Program-made: the position numbers and the translations under genes
Part shown: one piece after another, positions 1 to 11,323 of the stretch
Position numbering within the stretch: the stretch's first letter is position 1
Layout: each line of letters opens with the position of its first letter
Notes under the pieces: generated by a model
What the model was told of the DNA's origin: nothing
The model's input: only the letters and a program-made list of their open reading frames with translations
Database searches by the model: none
Assembly (NCBI GenBank): GCA_029255685.2
Contig: CM055313.2
Span: 25,459,079 to 25,523,078 of the forward strand
DNA: 64,000 bases
Direction of reading: 5' to 3'
Source: Silene conica
Lineage: Eukaryota > Streptophyta > Magnoliopsida > Caryophyllales > Caryophyllaceae

Positions 1-689
1 CCCCCGAAAAACTGGTTGAAAATATTTGAATTGATAATCGATTGAAAACCCGATAGGAATAAATTAAATAGCACCTGAAACCCGACACAATCCAAGTTGA
101 ACTGAAATTGAATCGAACTCAATATTTACACAAGGATAGCTGAAACTGAAAAATTTCTGAATCGATAATAATTGAATCGGTTGACTCGAACGAAAAATGT
201 TTATTTTTTCAAAAATACACTCAAATTAGGTGTTTTTTCTTTTTTATTATGTATTATGAATTATTACATTTAAATTGAAAAAAATGTGCCTCATTTAAGC
301 TAAGCTTTTACTCTCAAAAAACTATAACATGAAATTCAACTGAACTAAACTAAATCCGACCTGGATCGTACCCGACTCGAAATAGCACCAACCGGTTAAA
401 GTTGTTAACCGAAATGAATCTGAACGAAATCGATCATGAAATCGAAACTAAGTCCAACCTGAATAAAATGGATTCGATTTGACCCGATCCGAAATTGAAT
501 TGAATGACCTGTTTGCCAGACTAAATTCTAAAATGTGTAATTTTAACCTATTCAGCTATAAAGCGACTACCTCCATCTTAAATAAAAATTTAAGATAATT
601 ATTTAACAATTACGAGGGTTGAATTCCCGGGCACATGCATTCTCGCATCAGCACATGGACCATGTAAACCACCCTTTTCAGGAACTACA
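1..689. other. anonymous AT-rich DNA
   Basis: No reading frame or RNA gene is visible. The first ~500 bases carry many scattered variants of short 'aaccGAAxxCGAxxCGA'-like words, which suggests old degenerate repeat DNA, but no unit, terminus or target duplication could be defined. Confidence 0.5.
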
Positions 690-1912
690 TGTTGGGAAAT
701 GTGTCCTCAACAATAGTGCGATCACGTAATTAAATCTCATGACGAGAATATGCAAGGGATGATCCGATATTATTTAGTTAACTAACCAACATTAATCAGT
801 AATGATTGGCTGACTAGAGTTTGACATTACTGTCGTATGATGGTGGTGGGCAGTTTATCCCTTTAGGTCACACCTATAGGACAATGCCCTTAATTGATAT
901 ATTGATCAATTGTATACGATACGAGTTGATCAAATTCCTTAAAATCAAATATCGAGAAATCAGAGGTTGAATCTTAATGTAAGATTTATATTTGAAATTG
1001 AAATGTGTCAATTGTCAAATATTAATCGATATTTTTGAAATATCGAAATTAGAATGAGAAAGGTTTGTGGTTATAACAAACGTTGTATATCGTATTGACG
1101 ATTATTATAATAACCATATTTTGTGACGGTAATTATGAATTACTAAATTAATTTGTTAAATATGATTTAATTAATTTAGAAATAATATTTATTTGATAAA
1201 TATATATTTTAAATTAATACAATTGTATTATGTCACATAGAATGTCACATGTCACATAATTGTACAAATTACAATTTGTAAACTGAAAATCCATTTTTAC
1301 ATAATTTGAACCGTGTAAGTGTATGTATTATGGGTTAATATTGTGATATTATTATTCCTTAAAACATAATTATTAGTTTAGGCATGATGACTAATAGATA
1401 ACCATGCAAGCCTAAGTGCATGGGTAAGACCAAGGCCATGCATTGGCCTTCCCTAGCCCCTCTTACACGGCTCAACCCCAACCCAAGTGAATTGTTCACA
1501 TTTTCACATTCTAACCCTTATGCAATTTTCTAGTAAGAGAAAATCCATAAATCCTCTAAAATTAATATTACATAATATTCATTAATAAATATAATAGAGA
1601 TTATATTTATCTACTATAATTGTTATAGTATTTTCGGTTATTGTTCTAATAAGATTAGAACACGGTTTTAAGGACACCGAGTTTCGGTACCTAGTCCGTG
1701 TAAGCTCTCGGTTTTAAGGGTGCGTCTTGGGTGCATTGTAAAGGAGGCAAGCTATTTTGGTTGCTCCGTGGAGGATCGTCCTAAGCTATTTTGGACCGAA
1801 TGTAATAAGAGTCCGATTCCTTTTATTTCCGCATTTATCTTTTGCATGCATAAAGATCAAAACCTAATTTAAAAGTTAAATTGGTAATAAATTTTAGTAA
1901 GACTAATTTGGT
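690..1912 (+). mobile_element. Copia LTR relic (Angela/Tork-like), plus orientation
   Basis: The block opens with TGTTGGGAAATGTGTCCTC, the form expected for this Copia LTR type. It shares the words GTGTCCTC.ACAATAGTGCG and a ~90-bp internal block (about 800-890) with the LTRs of the Copia element at 34.7-43.8 kb, but is otherwise clearly diverged from them. No matching 5-bp duplication of the left flank (CTACA) and no clear CA end were found on the right, so the right boundary is approximate. No PBS or coding region follows, so this is a solo or partial LTR, broken and fairly old. Confidence 0.65.
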
Positions 1913-1939
1913 AGAAGGGCTTGTATGAGCAACCCTTCA

Positions 1940-2000
1940 CTGCAGTGGCCAAGTGGTCATCGCTTCAACTGGTAGTTGAACCTGAGACCTCCTAACTCCT
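1940..2000 (+). repeat. possible tRNA-derived SINE relic (Pol III boxes)
   Basis: TGGCCAAGTGG at 1946-1956 matches the Pol III A-box consensus TGGCNNAGTGG. About 18 bases after it ends, AGTTGAACCTGAGACC resembles a decayed B box followed by the GAGACC word common after plant SINE B boxes. No poly(A)/poly(T) tail or target duplication could be seen, so this is tentative; it may be chance or a tRNA fragment. Confidence 0.3.
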
Positions 2001-2449
2001 GAATTAGATTGTTTTGTACGCACTCTTTCAAATGATAAAGGCATCCACGAACCTTTGCATGTACACCTAATTTGAATGGTAAAGGCAGAGGAGGATCTTC
2101 CTTATATGCGCCGGGGCCAAGCCCCCGCTACGATTGTATTTTAACACGCTGACCCCCCCTCCCTCAATAAAATCTCTAATTAAGACTAGACTCTAGATTT
2201 TACTTTGGAAATATAGAGAAAAGTAATAAAAAAAAATAGGAACATTCCCCCACCTGCATAATGATTATTGATAATTCATTGATTCAAATTACAAAATCAA
2301 TGACTATAATTATTTTTCCCAAACTTGCTTAGTGATTGAAAAATCACTATTCACAATTTATTAGACGTAATTATTAGTGACTTTGGAATTTTTAAGCATG
2401 CTCACAATGTTTATGGAAATATATGATCAATTTTTATCAATTTACATTA
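2001..2449. other. anonymous intergenic DNA
   Basis: No coding potential or RNA gene is seen. The stretch near 2,090-2,160 (GCCGGGGCCAAGCCCCCGC, then a C-rich run) has the look of a transposon end, but no partner end was found. Confidence 0.4.
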
Positions 2450-2590
2450 CTCCTTATAGCTTTCGTTCCCGTCATTTGTTTACCTTTACGTTTGACACGA
2501 GACAAAATTAAGGGTATGAGATCATTCGAGGGTAATGTTATTAGACACTCGAAAATGAAATTGGACAAAAATTGAACGCGACGGAAGGAG
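2450..2590. mobile_element. Stowaway-type MITE (Tc1/mariner derivative)
   Basis: Starts CTCCTTATAGC and ends GACGGAAGGAG, flanked on both sides by TA (2448-2449 and 2591-2592). Stowaway ends usually read CTCCCTCCGTC. The left end is diverged but the following GTCCCGTCATTTGTTTACC-like region also fits the family. The length of 141 bp is typical, and there is no coding capacity. It ends five bases before the LTR of the next element. Confidence 0.65.
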
Positions 2591-2595
2591 TATAT

Positions 2596-2780
2596 TGTTG
2601 TGAAATAAAGACAAGAGAGAATTATACAGAGAAAGTAAGAGAGACAAAAGTATGTTCTCATTCCATTATGAGGGGTATATATACATTTACAATGGAGTAG
2701 AGTTTCCATAAGATAAAACACTCTAAGATATTATAAGATATGTACATCCATATAATATTATATTATAATATTTCATAACA
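2596..2780 (-). repeat. 3' LTR of the decayed Copia element
   Basis: 185-bp copy matching 11324-11506 over its length; TG...CA ends. The interior-side flank is the minus-strand polypurine tract. Confidence 0.85.
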
Positions 2781-2793
2781 CTCCCCCTTGGAT

Positions 2794-3395
2794 GTCCATC
2801 ACTGAAAAAGATGCCTCGTTAAAAACCTTCCTAGAAAAACCTCGTGGGAAAACAGTAGTGAAGGAAAAGAGTATACTAATCTTCAAACACGCATACCAAA
2901 GTTGCCTCGTTAAAAATTTTCCATGGAAAACTGAGTGGGACAAAACTATAGCTAAGGAAAAAGAGTACAGCACGTGTTACTCCCCCTGGTAATTACATAA
3001 GTTAATACATCTTCAAATGATGCATGATTTGATATAACTTCTCGATTGTTGAAGTAATACCCAATATATTTTATAAACTTGAATCTTCAGTCAATAGAAA
3101 TCCATCACAGTTTCAATATCACATTTCTTTGAGAACTCACATTCTGGATCTTAATCATTTCATACTAACTCTTGGATCTTCATTTCAATTGATACTACCA
3201 CAAAAATGTCGTAACTTCTCCACAAACACGACATAACATTATATGTCAAAAATAATTGTCTTCTGAACAATAATGACGATCATGACTATAGCGCAATAAT
3301 GCGCTTATATTGCTACCTCGTTAAAAACCTTGCTAGGAAAAACCCGATGGGAGAAAAACCTAGTCGAAGGGAAAAAGAGTGTAGCCATTATTTCT
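2794..3395 (-). repeat. three diverged copies of a ~60-bp motif in the Copia 3' region
   Basis: Around 2812, 2902 and 3317 the plus strand repeats CCTCGTTAAAAA(C/T)(C/T)TT followed by a GGGAAAA word and a purine run ending AAAGAGT. These lie between the polypurine tract and the decayed pol region, so they belong to the 3' untranslated part of the element. Short reading frames here are by-products of the repeat, not genes. Confidence 0.55.
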
Positions 3396-6300
3396 TAATT
3401 CCTCGTATTAAGGAGAATCAATACGATAATTATTGAATAAATCATCCAATACCTTTGAACTATTTTCGTTGCTAAACCATATATGTATTGATTGACATTC
3501 TCATTGTAGCTTTTGACTACAATATTTTCCAACTGTTATGGTACTTCTGGACCATAATAAACTAATTTCAAATGTTTAGCATGAAACTCATTTAAATCAT
3601 TATTCTCATATGCTCAAACTTCAGTTTGACACAATAATAATTTCCTTGAATTAACTCTACATGAGTTTGAAGTTTTCCATTTTGGAAATAATCACGATAA
3701 CCTTTCAATCGTGTCGTAGAGGTTCATATATAATCCCGAGTTCCCAAAACTCAATAAAACATCACCATTTGATGAACATTTATAAGAGGCTCTTATAAGG
3801 AGTTATCCTCGTTGGAATATCTCATAAGATAATATTTCTCCTTTTTAAATATTTATCAAATAATAACAATATAATAAATCACTTGCATCAGTGCATGCAT
3901 ATGATATGTAACTAATTCTATTCAACATTCTAAAATAAATAATAATGTAAATATTAAAACTAAATGCAATGATGAACTTAATCTTAAAATGCACATGATG
4001 ATGACTCGATAATGCAAACTTAATTTTTTTTTTCAATATTCATAGCTTAAATTGACTTCCGGTCAATAAGTGGACTTCCGGTCCATGAGCTCATTCATAA
4101 TCATTGATTATGTGTCTACGATAAAATTGAACTTATTTATAAGATCCCCATTATCTAGTCCATTAAATTCCACGCGCAATTGCATATTCGTTCCTTAACC
4201 ATATCGATACAATTTCAATATCTCGCGACATTGTCAGTACTGAATCAGTGATATCTGAATATATATGGTACCATTCTTTTTTCTATATAGGCCATCTATT
4301 ATCATTCAGATATCTATGTCATTTCCGGGACATCCAAATTTCTTTACTCTGTAAGAGTACTAACTACTTATGCTTGTCATTTTCTTATTACTTAAAAAAT
4401 GCGAACCGATATGACGTGTACCTTTCTTGTGTGTTTGTTGTTCAAATTAGTAAGAATCTAATTTTCGTTACACCAACTTTTTATGACTAATTTATAGCTC
4501 GATATACCACATATAGGGTTATCTGTCTATAATTAAATCATAGATTTCATTGTATGAGCATATCACATTTTTGATAAGATGATCAAACTGGTATTATTAA
4601 TACATCTTCATTATCAAATGAATACCATCATTTTTAATTACATGAACCTCTATGTGATGTATTTCATATCGAAAACAAACCGCTGAACATCATGTCAAGT
4701 TTGGGATATTATACTTGTTTGTTTTTACCAACTTTTCCTTATCATTCTCCCCCTAAGGTGGTAAAAACCATAACCACTTTAGACCTTAATTTCTCATATC
4801 ACCAATGAGAATTTATGTAAGCATTTTTTTTGTACAACAACCATATAATGCAGTCGGATTTTAAATGTGCTGAATCACATGTCCAATTTGAAGACTAACG
4901 ATTTCATATAATAAGATGTGATTACCACACAATAACTACTTAAAAAAAATAGTATGTGGCTACAAACTCCTTAATATAGTGTCAATCCATTAATGAATTT
5001 TTAAGTTCTTTATTACACTCTAAGTAGTTGTTAGATCTCCAATATCGAATATATTCAATCTCCATGTAATGTCTTGCTTTTAAAAATTTACACGAGAGAG
5101 TTTCAGGACTTATATTTTCCTTAGGATAAACTTCAGGTTTATCGAAACGAGCATAATAAGAACCTGGATGGCCTTAACATGTCACATCTGAATTATTTCA
5201 TGTCAACTATCTAAGTTGCCCACAATTAATTCATGGCAAACTTTAATAAGAACCGGCTGTGTCTCAATAATTTTACTCATCACACGTCACTCCAAGTTGA
5301 CTATATTTCTCATGCCAAATTTGTAGTCAGCAATACTTTATTCAACCTGATAATTGATGTGACAAATGACACAATAAGTGTACCATATATCTAGGCAAGA
5401 CTCATCAATATTCCAATAGGAAATATATTTCTCTTTGAGTTTTCTCAAATGACCAATAATTATAATCGTCAACATATACAATGATGACATACTCATGTTT
5501 ATCACATCCTTTTAATGTGTCGTATAACATGATCATTATATATGTAAATTGATCATAATTTAACTTACAAATCAATTATTCTCTTAACCACAAAGGTTCC
5601 AACAACTTAAAAATTAGTTGTATTTTTTTCGACAATTTACCTCATAATATCTTATGAGCGTCACATTATCACCTTTCTTTCAAGAATATAGTAAATATCC
5701 ACTTTTGATAGGAATATAAGTGTTTCAAAATAAACATATCACGTCCTCATATTAGAGGACTACCGATGACATAATTTCCTCCAATAAAATAATAATTTCA
5801 CTTGGAGGCAAAATATCACTTATAAAATATTCAAATCATAAATATTTTTTTTTCATTATACCGTATTGCATCGTTAATAATTCTCATATGCCATAGTTTA
5901 CGAGCTTTTGGCAACTATGAATAAATCCCGAGTTTATTCTTGCTTTAATAATCAAAATGTAATACTGTATACAAAAAAAGTGAATTGCAAACACTGTGAA
6001 GTTCGGGCCACAACTTTAATATTTGTAAACATTGTGGACTTCCCGTCATAATTCTATCTACGAAAATACTATGAAATTCAAGCCATAATTTCATTATTTG
6101 CAAATGCTATGAACTTCAGGCCATAATGATGCAAAATTTCAACCCATAAATAATTTATCCTTTCTCATATAAAATTTCGAGCATATATGAGTCTCACCTG
6201 ACTTTTATAAGATATTCACTTTCATGAGATACTTTCATGCCATGTTCATTCACTAGTAGAAAAATACTTATTTAGGCGTCAAAAATGAGGTCATTTGCGG

Positions 6301-6881
6301 CGTGTTTAGTGTAGCAGCAAATAAGGGGGCCGCAAATAGAAAAAGTCATTTGCGGCGAAAAAAAAAACGCCGCAAATAAGAGGTTATTTGAGGCGTTTTT
6401 CTAAAATAACGCCGCAAATAGAAAAGGCTATTTGAGGCGTTTTTTCCAAAGCCTGAAAAGCCTCACACATTTGGCGAGGTGGGGGCAGGATATATTTAAA
6501 TATAATAGCATACCTGAGACGGGTATAAAAGCAGTCCCAAAACGAGCAATGCGTGTAGGACACCAAAAGGAATCCTTGCTTTCGCCACCTGATAAACCAC
6601 CAATAGCATACCTGAGACGGGTCAGAAATAGCAGTGAGCATGATATTACTCGAAACATAATGTAGGCAGTTAGTCACTCAAGAGTCAAGAGACCGTCTCA
6701 TATGGGACCAATTGATTCATGGGTCAATATAAACCTTGCTAGTTTGATCAGATTAACTTCTATCAAAGAGTGTTATGAGAATCAAAGAGTGTTATGAGAA
6801 TCACAAGTCAATACAAAATGACACTATTTCTTGGTATATAAACCACCAATAGCATGACCGTCAATAGTAACAGAAAATTAC

Positions 6882-7147
6882 CTGAACTGTAAAAGGATCA
6901 CTAGAAACCATCAAACGTTCGAACATCAAATTACTAGCGCCATAAGCAATCAAACAATCACGCTCCATTTCGCCAACTCTTAGTCCTGCGTATCTAACAA
7001 GTGTTAGAGGAACTCCTAATATGAAACATTTTCATAGTTAAGTGCCAGATCAATATTACCTCCATTTTTACTCTTTCCTTCAGTAGGCTGCCTAGTTAGC
7101 CCGCTTTCACGGGGACCGAAACCTCTTGGGTGCATTTTATCCAGAAC
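6882..7147 (-). pseudogene. NRPC2: captured fragment of RNA polymerase III subunit 2 gene, two exons and an intron
   Basis: Two minus-strand exons, 7060-7147 (88 bp) and 6882-6985 (104 bp), join in frame across a GT...AG intron of 74 bp. The first encodes VLDKMHPRGFGPRESG then LTRQPTEGKSKNGG; the second encodes [20 protein letters not shown] then [14 protein letters not shown]. These are the conserved hybrid-binding/wall block of second-largest RNA polymerase subunits (DK.H.R..GP..LTRQP.EG and [14 protein letters not shown]). The [26 protein letters not shown] form fits the Pol III subunit better than RPB2, RPA2 or NRPD2/E2. The upstream exon edge (AG before VLDKM) and downstream donor (CAG|GTAATT) are also kept. 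Retained introns mean the piece was taken from genomic DNA, not from mRNA. It is far too short to be a working subunit. Confidence 0.85.
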
Positions 7148-8393
7148 CTATGTGCAACATAAAAATTCAAGTTTTTCACAGATAATGTTTTACGAAGGCA
7201 TTTGTCACAAAGAATAATTCAAGAACAAGTAAATCTACATTGTTTGACCACCAAAGTCAATTCGAACAATACAAGCACGAAGGAGGGAATAGATGGTAAG
7301 GGAAAAATGCTCCATGAAAGACCCACATGAATCGTTCATGACAGACCACTTGTACTTAAAAAAACATGTGGGTGAAGTCCCAAGTATTGTTTAGAACTCA
7401 TTTCCAAGCAGCACCCCTAAAACGTAACAGGCGTAACTTATGTACTGAAGTTCTATATTGGAGTCGTGTCAAGCACTGTCGAAGAGAAGAATCTTGTAAA
7501 ACTATAGCAACAATAGCTAAAACGTATTGGTGAGTCATCTGATATTTAGGAAAGATGTCAACGCATAAGTGCTAAATAATGGGATACAAGTAAAATGCAC
7601 AAATAGGTCACTTGCTTTTTTGAAACTATTAAAAAACATGCTTGAAAAATAGTAAAAGCCATATGAAATGCTTGATTATCAGTATCAACTATCAAATGAT
7701 CAACACGGCCAGAAATTCAGAACCATCAAGACTTACCACTATTTAGTTATCTGAAACAATGATACCTAAGGTACGTCATCCTAACATTTACAATCATGAA
7801 GGTCTTCTTGCACCTTCATCTTTTTTCATCACCCCTCTAAACGAAAGACGGGTAAAATGAAGGATGTAGAATAAACAGTCGCTAGGACATCCCACAAGTT
7901 ACATTTTTGCAACTGAATGTTTAAGAGCTTGCTTAGCATGCCACTGAAGTTTGGCATAATTCTGGTTTGAAATTTAAGTAGATTACCGGTAAACTATTTT
8001 TCAGTGCCTATTCATGCAGACCACGGACTTACATTACCTACTCATAAAACGGCCAATTCAAACGCCTAATGTGGAAAAGAACTACACAAATTCTTCCAGA
8101 AAAAATGCCATTCCTTCATAAGAGAAACCCTTTCCAAATAGCATTTCTACAAGATAAATGCTAGACCTAATCACGCAACGGCCCATGCTACTTGATTGTA
8201 ACCAATTCAAGAAAAAAGTAACGTACAACATAGGAACAAAAATTGGCAAGAAAGGGAAAGGATTATACCTCAGAAGATCTACCCTGAGGACCGTCTATTA
8301 TTGGTCCCTGCAATTTAAATTAAGCAGACCATCATACAACCATCACTCACAACCGAGAAATCCAGAACATAAATGAATCATAAAGACACTCAC
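7148..8393. other. interior of CACTA element, no gene recognised
   Basis: No further NRPC2 exons could be found upstream of the captured piece. The DNA looks like plant intron or intergenic sequence, without a transposase domain. Confidence 0.4.
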
Positions 8394-8542
8394 ATTGGCA
8401 GATTCGGAACCGCTAAAATGTCTATTGTCTGAAACAGAGCCCCTTGGAGAACGTCCTTCTTCCTCACCCTCTGCAACAGGAGAGGGTGGTTGAGGTTGAG
8501 AAACATAAACAACTTTTAATTTGCACTCCTCAACCACGTGCC
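8394..8542 (-). pseudogene. exon-like block inside the CACTA element, gene not recognised
   Basis: On the minus strand a 149-bp open stretch lies between a plausible acceptor (GCAG|GGCACG at 8542) and donor (GCCAAT|GTGAGT at 8394). It reads HVVEECKLKVVYVSQPQPPSP, then an acidic stretch and SPRGSVSDNRHFSGSES. The composition (Pro/Ser/Glu-rich, low complexity) looks like a linker in a host protein rather than transposase. I do not recognise the source gene. Being on the same strand as the NRPC2 piece, it could have been captured as part of one chimeric transcription unit, but that is inference. Confidence 0.4.
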
Positions 8543-9791
8543 CTGCCTCCTTGCTGAACTGAACTCACACACGAAACCAATGAGCATCAATTATCCAATA
8601 CAACGTTCACCACTCTCAAGTTAAAGCATAAATATTAAGACAAGGTAAAGTGTTAAACAATAAATAATATAATTAGAATCGTAGTTTACAAGATATCCCA
8701 AAACGTTGTTGATGTAGCACAAACTTTAAAGGTTTCACAAATAATGCACTATTTGCAAAGCTCGGTTTCGATTTCGGATCTCACAATTCAAGTATAACCT
8801 TAATAACAACTACTATATGAACAACCACCGGTTTCTAGCGAACTTTATAGTGCAACATTCACAAAGCTCAGTTCCGATTTGGTTTGTCATAATTCAGTAT
8901 AAAAAGAGTACCAACGTAATAAATAAACATGATGACAGTCAAGTAAGAGCATCCCAATTAATCTGATACACACTAAATTAATGTGAAACATAGAAGTGAA
9001 ACATAGCAGTCCCGCAAACCAGCAACAATTATACCATGTACGAACAGTGAAAAAAATAAAAATATACGGAATAACAAATTTATTTTGCACTGATATTGAA
9101 TCCAACTTTCTTATCTCTTCACTTTCTTATCTCTTCGGAATCCAACTTTACACTAATATTGAATCACAAGACCTTAAAGACTTACAGTGGAATTGAATAA
9201 ATTAAAACGAAACCCTAATTTGGTCCAACCCTAATCATAATATCTAATCAATTTAGATTTGTTTAATACTTTAATCACAACAATGATAATGTTATATTTA
9301 TCGATTAAAACAACAACATCATACATGACCTTAATGCAATTAAATAAGTAAATAGTCAGATTTAACTAGTTCAAGAGGAATTAGGAACGAATGGTACCTA
9401 TTATACTGGAGGCAGATGGACGATGCGACTGCGTCTGGGCAATGGTGGCGGAAGAGCGGAGAGTGGTGGTGGACGAGTTGTATTTTTCAGGTAGGGATAA
9501 ACGGAGGTGAAAGAGTGCAGTTGAGTAGTTTAGGTATTAGGTGAAAAATGAATTAGGGATAAGGGATAAGGGATCGAGGGGTGAAAGAGTGCAGTTTTTC
9601 TATTTTCTATTTTTTATTTTTTCTAAAAATCACTTTCATATTTGTGGGGTTAATGGAAAAAACGCCTCATATGTGTTATTTGCGGCGTTTTTTCAAAAAA
9701 CGCCTCAAATAATTCTTTGTTTTTTGCGGTTGTTTGACAAAAACGCCTCAAATGATGAGCCGCAAATGGCTGTTTTTCCACTAGTGATTAT

Positions 9792-9935
9792 GCTTATCAT
9801 TATGCCATGTTCTCGATCTCTGTCACCGGCAGAGTCTTTTATGAGATGTCACATTCACTTTAGGCTTATCATTATGTCATGCTCTCGATCTCTGTCACCG
9901 GCAGAGTCTTTTATGAGATGTCACATTCACTTCCA
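9792..9935. repeat. 72-bp tandem duplication beside the CACTA insertion
   Basis: Two adjacent 72-bp copies begin GCTTATCATTATG(C/T)CATG at 9792 and 9864 and differ at only a few positions. They start three bases after the target duplication of the CACTA element and belong to the host Copia leader. The 135-codon frame crossing this region (9541-9948) spans transposon end and duplication and is not a gene. Confidence 0.8.
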
Positions 9936-10371
9936 GGAATGGATCTAATTTCAAATATCATTATACTGTTCAACTTCAGGTGAACAAAAATCAATTTAGA
10001 AATAATTTCCCTTGAATAAAACCGTTTTATTCATTCAAAACTCAAATGCGTATCAGAATCACAGCTGTGAACTTATGGCCACTAGCTTTTACATGTGGAC
10101 TTCTAGCCACTTGCCTTATACAACATAAACTTATTGTATTCATGAGATAGTGTTAAATTCACACCCCTTTAAAACTTTGAACTTCGGGTCAAAGTCATCT
10201 TTTGGAACTTTAGATCCAAAATAATATGATATGTCATTTCCCTATGAAACTTCATGTCCAAAATATAATATGAATATCATATCTCCCCATCTTTATAAAA
10301 TAAATCTTTTGGAACTTCAGGCCCAAAATAATATGAGGCGTTTCCCTATGAAACTTCAAGTCCAAAATTCA

Positions 10372-10680
10372 ATATGAATATATTGTATTGATGTGACGGT
10401 GTTAAATTTTACACCCTTTAAACTTTGAACTTCAGATCAAAGTCATAATATAAACATATCTTCCTTATGATATGTCCTTTTACTATAATATGAATATATT
10501 GTATTGATGTGACGGTGTAAAATTTACACCCTTTAAAATTTTGAACTTCAGGTCAAAGTCATAATATAAACATATCTCCCTTATGATATGTCCTTTTACT
10601 ACAATATGAATTGATGTGACGGTGTTAAATTTACACCCCTTTAAAACTTTGAACTTGAAGTCAAAGTTATAATATATGGA
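10372..10680 (-). repeat. 116-bp tandem repeat in the Copia leader
   Basis: Copies start at 10372, 10488 and 10604 with ATATGAAT...GATGTGACGGTG. Each contains a TTTGAACTTCAG(A/G)TCAAAGT word. Looser relatives of the GAACTTCAGG.C word occur from 5,990 to 6,150 and again at 10,000-10,780, so the repeat seems to have spread within the untranslated parts of this element. Confidence 0.7.
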
Positions 10681-11308
10681 CCTAATCCATCATCATTGTA
10701 AAATAAATTTTTTGGAACTTCCAAATCCAAAGTTTTATGATAGTGATATGTCCTTTTTCAAAAGGTATTTCCTATGAAATTTCAGTTCCAAAATAATATG
10801 ATATTTTACACAACTGATATAATAATCTCATACACATTATAAAATCGTTTTAATAGACTAATACATACCAAAATCTTGTTAAATTCCATAATAATATAAT
10901 TATAGTTTTACAATTAACCAATATAACACGTGCAAGAAAACGTACCTTATTCAATTGAAAATAATAGAATAGATCTAATATGAACCTTTTGATTATTCAA
11001 ATTTTAAATAATGAATGCATATAAAAAAATTATAAATTCGGTTACCACCTTATACTCACCTTTGTCGATCTTTACCAATTCCAATGGCTTCCCTGTCTTC
11101 TAGTTATATTCGATAACCGCAAATACGAGGGGCAAGAAATCAAAGCTTATCAAGCAATTGTACTTGATTTAACGCAAACATGGGAGATTGGGAGTTGCTA
11201 AGCTTTGTTCCTTTGTTACGTAACTAGACAACTAGTTACTTCATTTTTTTATGATGTTTGTATTGAAAAATACCTCTTTTCAATAAGTTAAAAAAAATGG
11301 CGTAGAGA

Positions 11309-11323
11309 CTCGTGCTGATAACG
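11309..11323 (-). other. primer-binding site of the decayed Copia element
   Basis: In minus sense CGTTATCAGCACGAG directly follows the LTR end ACAACA. It is a type of priming site common in plant Copia elements. Confidence 0.6.

Larger units (their letters stand above)
6251..9786. mobile_element. non-autonomous CACTA transposon carrying host gene pieces
   Basis: Begins CACTAGTAGAAAAA and ends TTTTTCCACTAGTG, with the 3-bp target duplication ATT on both sides (6248-6250, 9787-9789); these are the hallmarks of the CACTA/En-Spm superfamily. Subterminal arrays follow: many variants of TTTGCGGCG/TTTGAGGCG near the left end and GCCGCAAAT/GCCTCAAAT near the right, as expected for transposase-binding sites. 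No TNP2-type transposase is present in the 3,536 bp, so it would depend on a helper. The interior contains part of the NRPC2 gene (6882-7147), another exon-like block (8394-8542) and a 5'-leader-like stretch near 9400-9560. It is inserted in the decayed Copia element. Confidence 0.9.

Noticed and set aside
2792-2992. A 66-codon frame opposite another 66-codon frame near the left Copia LTR.
   Set aside because: Both read through the repeated CCTCGTTAAAAA motif of the element's 3' region.
6384-6677. Overlapping short frames on both strands near the left CACTA end.
   Set aside because: Mostly subterminal-repeat sequence; the minus-strand GGLSGGESKDSFW stretch matched nothing I could name, so no gene is called.
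9541-9948. A 135-codon plus-strand frame.
   Set aside because: It crosses the CACTA terminus and a 72-bp duplication, so it cannot be an evolved gene.
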